Part shown: one piece after another, positions 62,512 through 64,000 of the stretch | Layout of the letters: every line of letters starts with the position of its first letter | Numbering within the stretch: position 1 is the stretch's first letter | Made by a program: the position numbers and the translations under genes | From: Amycolatopsis eburnea | GTDB taxonomy: Bacteria; Actinomycetota; Actinomycetes; Mycobacteriales; Pseudonocardiaceae | Length of the DNA stretch: 64,000 bases | Direction of reading: 5' to 3' | Assembly: GCF_003937945.1 (NCBI RefSeq) | Contig: NZ_RSEC01000063.1 | Coordinates: forward strand, 186,001 to 250,000 | The notes under the pieces: model-generated | The model's database searches: none | The model's input: only the letters and a program-made list of their open reading frames with translations | What the model was told of the DNA's origin: nothing

Positions 62512-64000
62512 CGCAAGACGGCTGCATCAGACGTTTCGCGGGAATCGCGGGGCAGTCGCCCGACCGGATCGCGGTCGTCGAGCACGGCTCGGCGGTGAGC
62601 TACGCGCGGCTGGCCGGGCTGGCCGGCGGGCACGCCGCCCGGCTGCTCGACGCCGGTGTCCGGCCGGGGGAGTTCGTCGGCCTGCTGACCGGGCACGGGA
62701 CCGGCGCGATCGCCGCGATCCTCGGCACCCTGGCCGCGGGCTGCACCTACGTCCCGCTCGACCCGACGTTCCCGCGGGACCGGCTCGCCCACCAGGTCGC
62801 GGCGGCGCGGGTGTCGGCCGTGCTCACCATCCCCGAGCACGCCGGCCTCGCGGAAGCGTTGTGCCGCAGCACTTCCGCCCGGGTCGTCGCGACCGGGCCG
62901 GACACCGCGCCGCTGCCGGTGCCCGACCCGGACCCGGACGCGCCGGCCTACGTGCTGTTCACCTCCGGCTCGACCGGCACGCCGAAAGCGGTCGCGCAGA
63001 CCCACCGCAACCTGCTGCACGTGGTGGACAACCAGATCGCGACGCTCGGCATCACCGCCGCCGACCGGCTCAGCCTGCTGGCTTCCTTCGGCTTCGACGC
63101 GGCGATCCCGGACCTCTACCCGGCGCTGCTGACCGGCGCCGCCGTCGTGCCGGTGGACGTCCGGGCCCACGGCGTCGCCCACGCCGCGCGCGAACTCGCG
63201 CGGCACCGGGTCACCGTCTACCACTCGACGCCGACGGTCTACCGCCACCTCCTGGACGCGCTCGACGGCGACCTGCCGTCGGTCCGGACCGTCCTGCTGG
63301 GTGGCGAGCAGGCCACGTACGCCGACGTCCGCCGCGGCCGCTTCGCCCCGGATTGCGTGTACGTCAACGGGTACGGCGCGACCGAGGTGACCTTCGCCGC
63401 GCAGTACCGGCTGAGGGCCGACGACGTCCCCGCCGGAGCCACCGGCCCGCTGCCGATCGGCACCGCGCTGCCCGGCTACACGCTCACCGTGCTCGACGGC
63501 GGCGAGCTCGAAGTCAGCGGCGAATACCTGGTCGACGGCTACTTCGACCAGCCGGGCCCGGCGTTCGGCATCACTGCCGGCGGCGTCCGCAGCTACCGCA
63601 CCGGCGACCTCGGCGAGCTCCGGCCGGACGGGACCGTCGTCTGCCTCGGCCGCCTCGACCGGCAGGTGAAGGTGCGCGGGTTCCGCGTCGAGCTGACCGA
63701 GATCGAGGCCCGTCTCGGCGAACAGCCCGGGGTCGCCGAAGCCCGCGCGATCGTGCGGGACGGCGAGCTGCTCGCCTACGTCGTGCCGGCCGGGAAGCCG
63801 GACGTGACGGCGCTGCGGGCCGCGCTGGCCGCCGTGCTGCCCGGGCATTCGGTGCCGTCCGCGGTCGTCGCCGTCCCGGCGTTCCCGCTGACGGTCACCG
63901 GGAAGCTCGACGAGGAAGCGCTTCCGGACCCCCGCCCGCCCGCGCCCGTCGCGGCCGGGCCGATGACCGCGGCGCAGCGGCGGGTGCACGGGATCTGGGC
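62508..64000 (+). CDS. Nonribosomal peptide synthetase, adenylation domain (cut by window edge)
   Basis: The visible 497 residues form one adenylation domain with core motifs A3 LFTSGSTGTPK, A4 SFGFDAAIPDLYP, A5 NGYGATEVT, A7 YRTGDLG, A8 GRLDRQVKVRGFRVE and A10 TVTGKLDEEAL. After it the sequence AQRRVHGIW starts a carrier domain. There is no condensation domain before it, so this is an initiation (A-T) module or a stand-alone carrier-loading protein. The specificity residues, read by hand, begin D-A-P (FDAAIP), which is not diagnostic. The gene continues beyond 64000 in the same direction. Confidence 0.9.
   Translation, partial: MTQDGCIRRFAGIAGQSPDRIAVVEHGSAVSYARLAGLAGGHAARLLDAGVRPGEFVGLLTGHGTGAIAAILGTLAAGCTYVPLDPTFPRDRLAHQVAAARVSAVLTIPEHAGLAEALCRSTSARVVATGPDTAPLPVPDPDPDAPAYVLFTSGSTGTPKAVAQTHRNLLHVVDNQIATLGITAADRLSLLASFGFDAAIPDLYPALLTGAAVVPVDVRAHGVAHAARELARHRVTVYHSTPTVYRHLLDALDGDLPSVRTVLLGGEQATYADVRRGRFAPDCVYVNGYGATEVTFAAQYRLRADDVPAGATGPLPIGTALPGYTLTVLDGGELEVSGEYLVDGYFDQPGPAFGITAGGVRSYRTGDLGELRPDGTVVCLGRLDRQVKVRGFRVELTEIEARLGEQPGVAEARAIVRDGELLAYVVPAGKPDVTALRAALAAVLPGHSVPSAVVAVPAFPLTVTGKLDEEALPDPRPPAPVAAGPMTAAQRRVHGIW

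Overview
The window is very high-GC DNA with dense, often overlapping genes, GTG starts, TAT and Sec signal peptides, F420-type enzymes and a DUF6292-type protein. This points to an actinomycete of the Pseudonocardiaceae, most likely Amycolatopsis or a close relative. That assignment is inferred from style and protein families, not from a marker gene. I found no rRNA, tRNA, IS element, integrase or CRISPR array.

Layout. 1-5.9 kb: a truncated F420-type oxidoreductase with a KstR-like box, then metH behind an S-adenosylhomocysteine (SAH) riboswitch, then a convergent flavin monooxygenase. 5.9-10.2 kb: a secreted PI-PLC-like enzyme and a large AAA/LuxR regulator. 10.3-17.5 kb: a five-gene operon with a 14-fold FQNEQ/QFNEQ repeat protein, two dynamin-like GTPases resembling mycobacterial IniA and IniC, an acidic Pro-rich protein, and an Hsp70-like ATPase with one transmembrane helix and a Thr-rich tail. 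17.5-24.4 kb: a 62-bp tandem repeat, an MFS transporter, CutA, an RraA-like protein, and a signalling cluster (response regulators, a double-PAS histidine kinase, an anti-sigma-type ATPase, a STAS protein). 24.5-31.7 kb: a membrane-anchored TPR-like protein, a PaaK-like ligase with a divergent MarR gene, an exported Val/Pro-rich protein, DUF1883 and a pyrimidine-dimer glycosylase-like protein.

31.7-32.8 kb is a gene-free repeat island. It holds seventeen 15-bp palindromes (GAGAGC-RGY-GCTCTC) whose start-to-start spacing is almost always about 32 or 42 bp, that is 3 or 4 DNA helical turns, interrupted by 16-bp repeats and a CGGCC/TGACC pentamer satellite. 33-39.3 kb: a TAT-exported glutaminase-like protein with a ricin-type domain, a three-gene polyamine operon (ODC-like decarboxylase, speD, speE) and two secreted proteins. 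39.4-47.6 kb: a MarR/MMPL pair, then a five-gene translationally coupled operon (STAS, HATPase, SpoIIE phosphatase, B12-binding protein with the W-x9-EH photoreceptor signature, STAS), then VanZ/RDD and antitoxin-like genes. 47.8-61.98 kb: an LtaS-like membrane enzyme, a streptogrisin-type protease, hydrolases, TetR-controlled units including a TetX-like flavoprotein, an M15-type peptidase and a PucR-type regulator. 62.4-64 kb: a 22-codon leader ORF coupled to the first adenylation domain of an NRPS that runs off the edge.

The most promising candidates for undescribed biology are the helically phased palindrome island, the B12-photoreceptor partner-switching operon, and the ini-like dynamin/Hsp70/repeat-protein operon.
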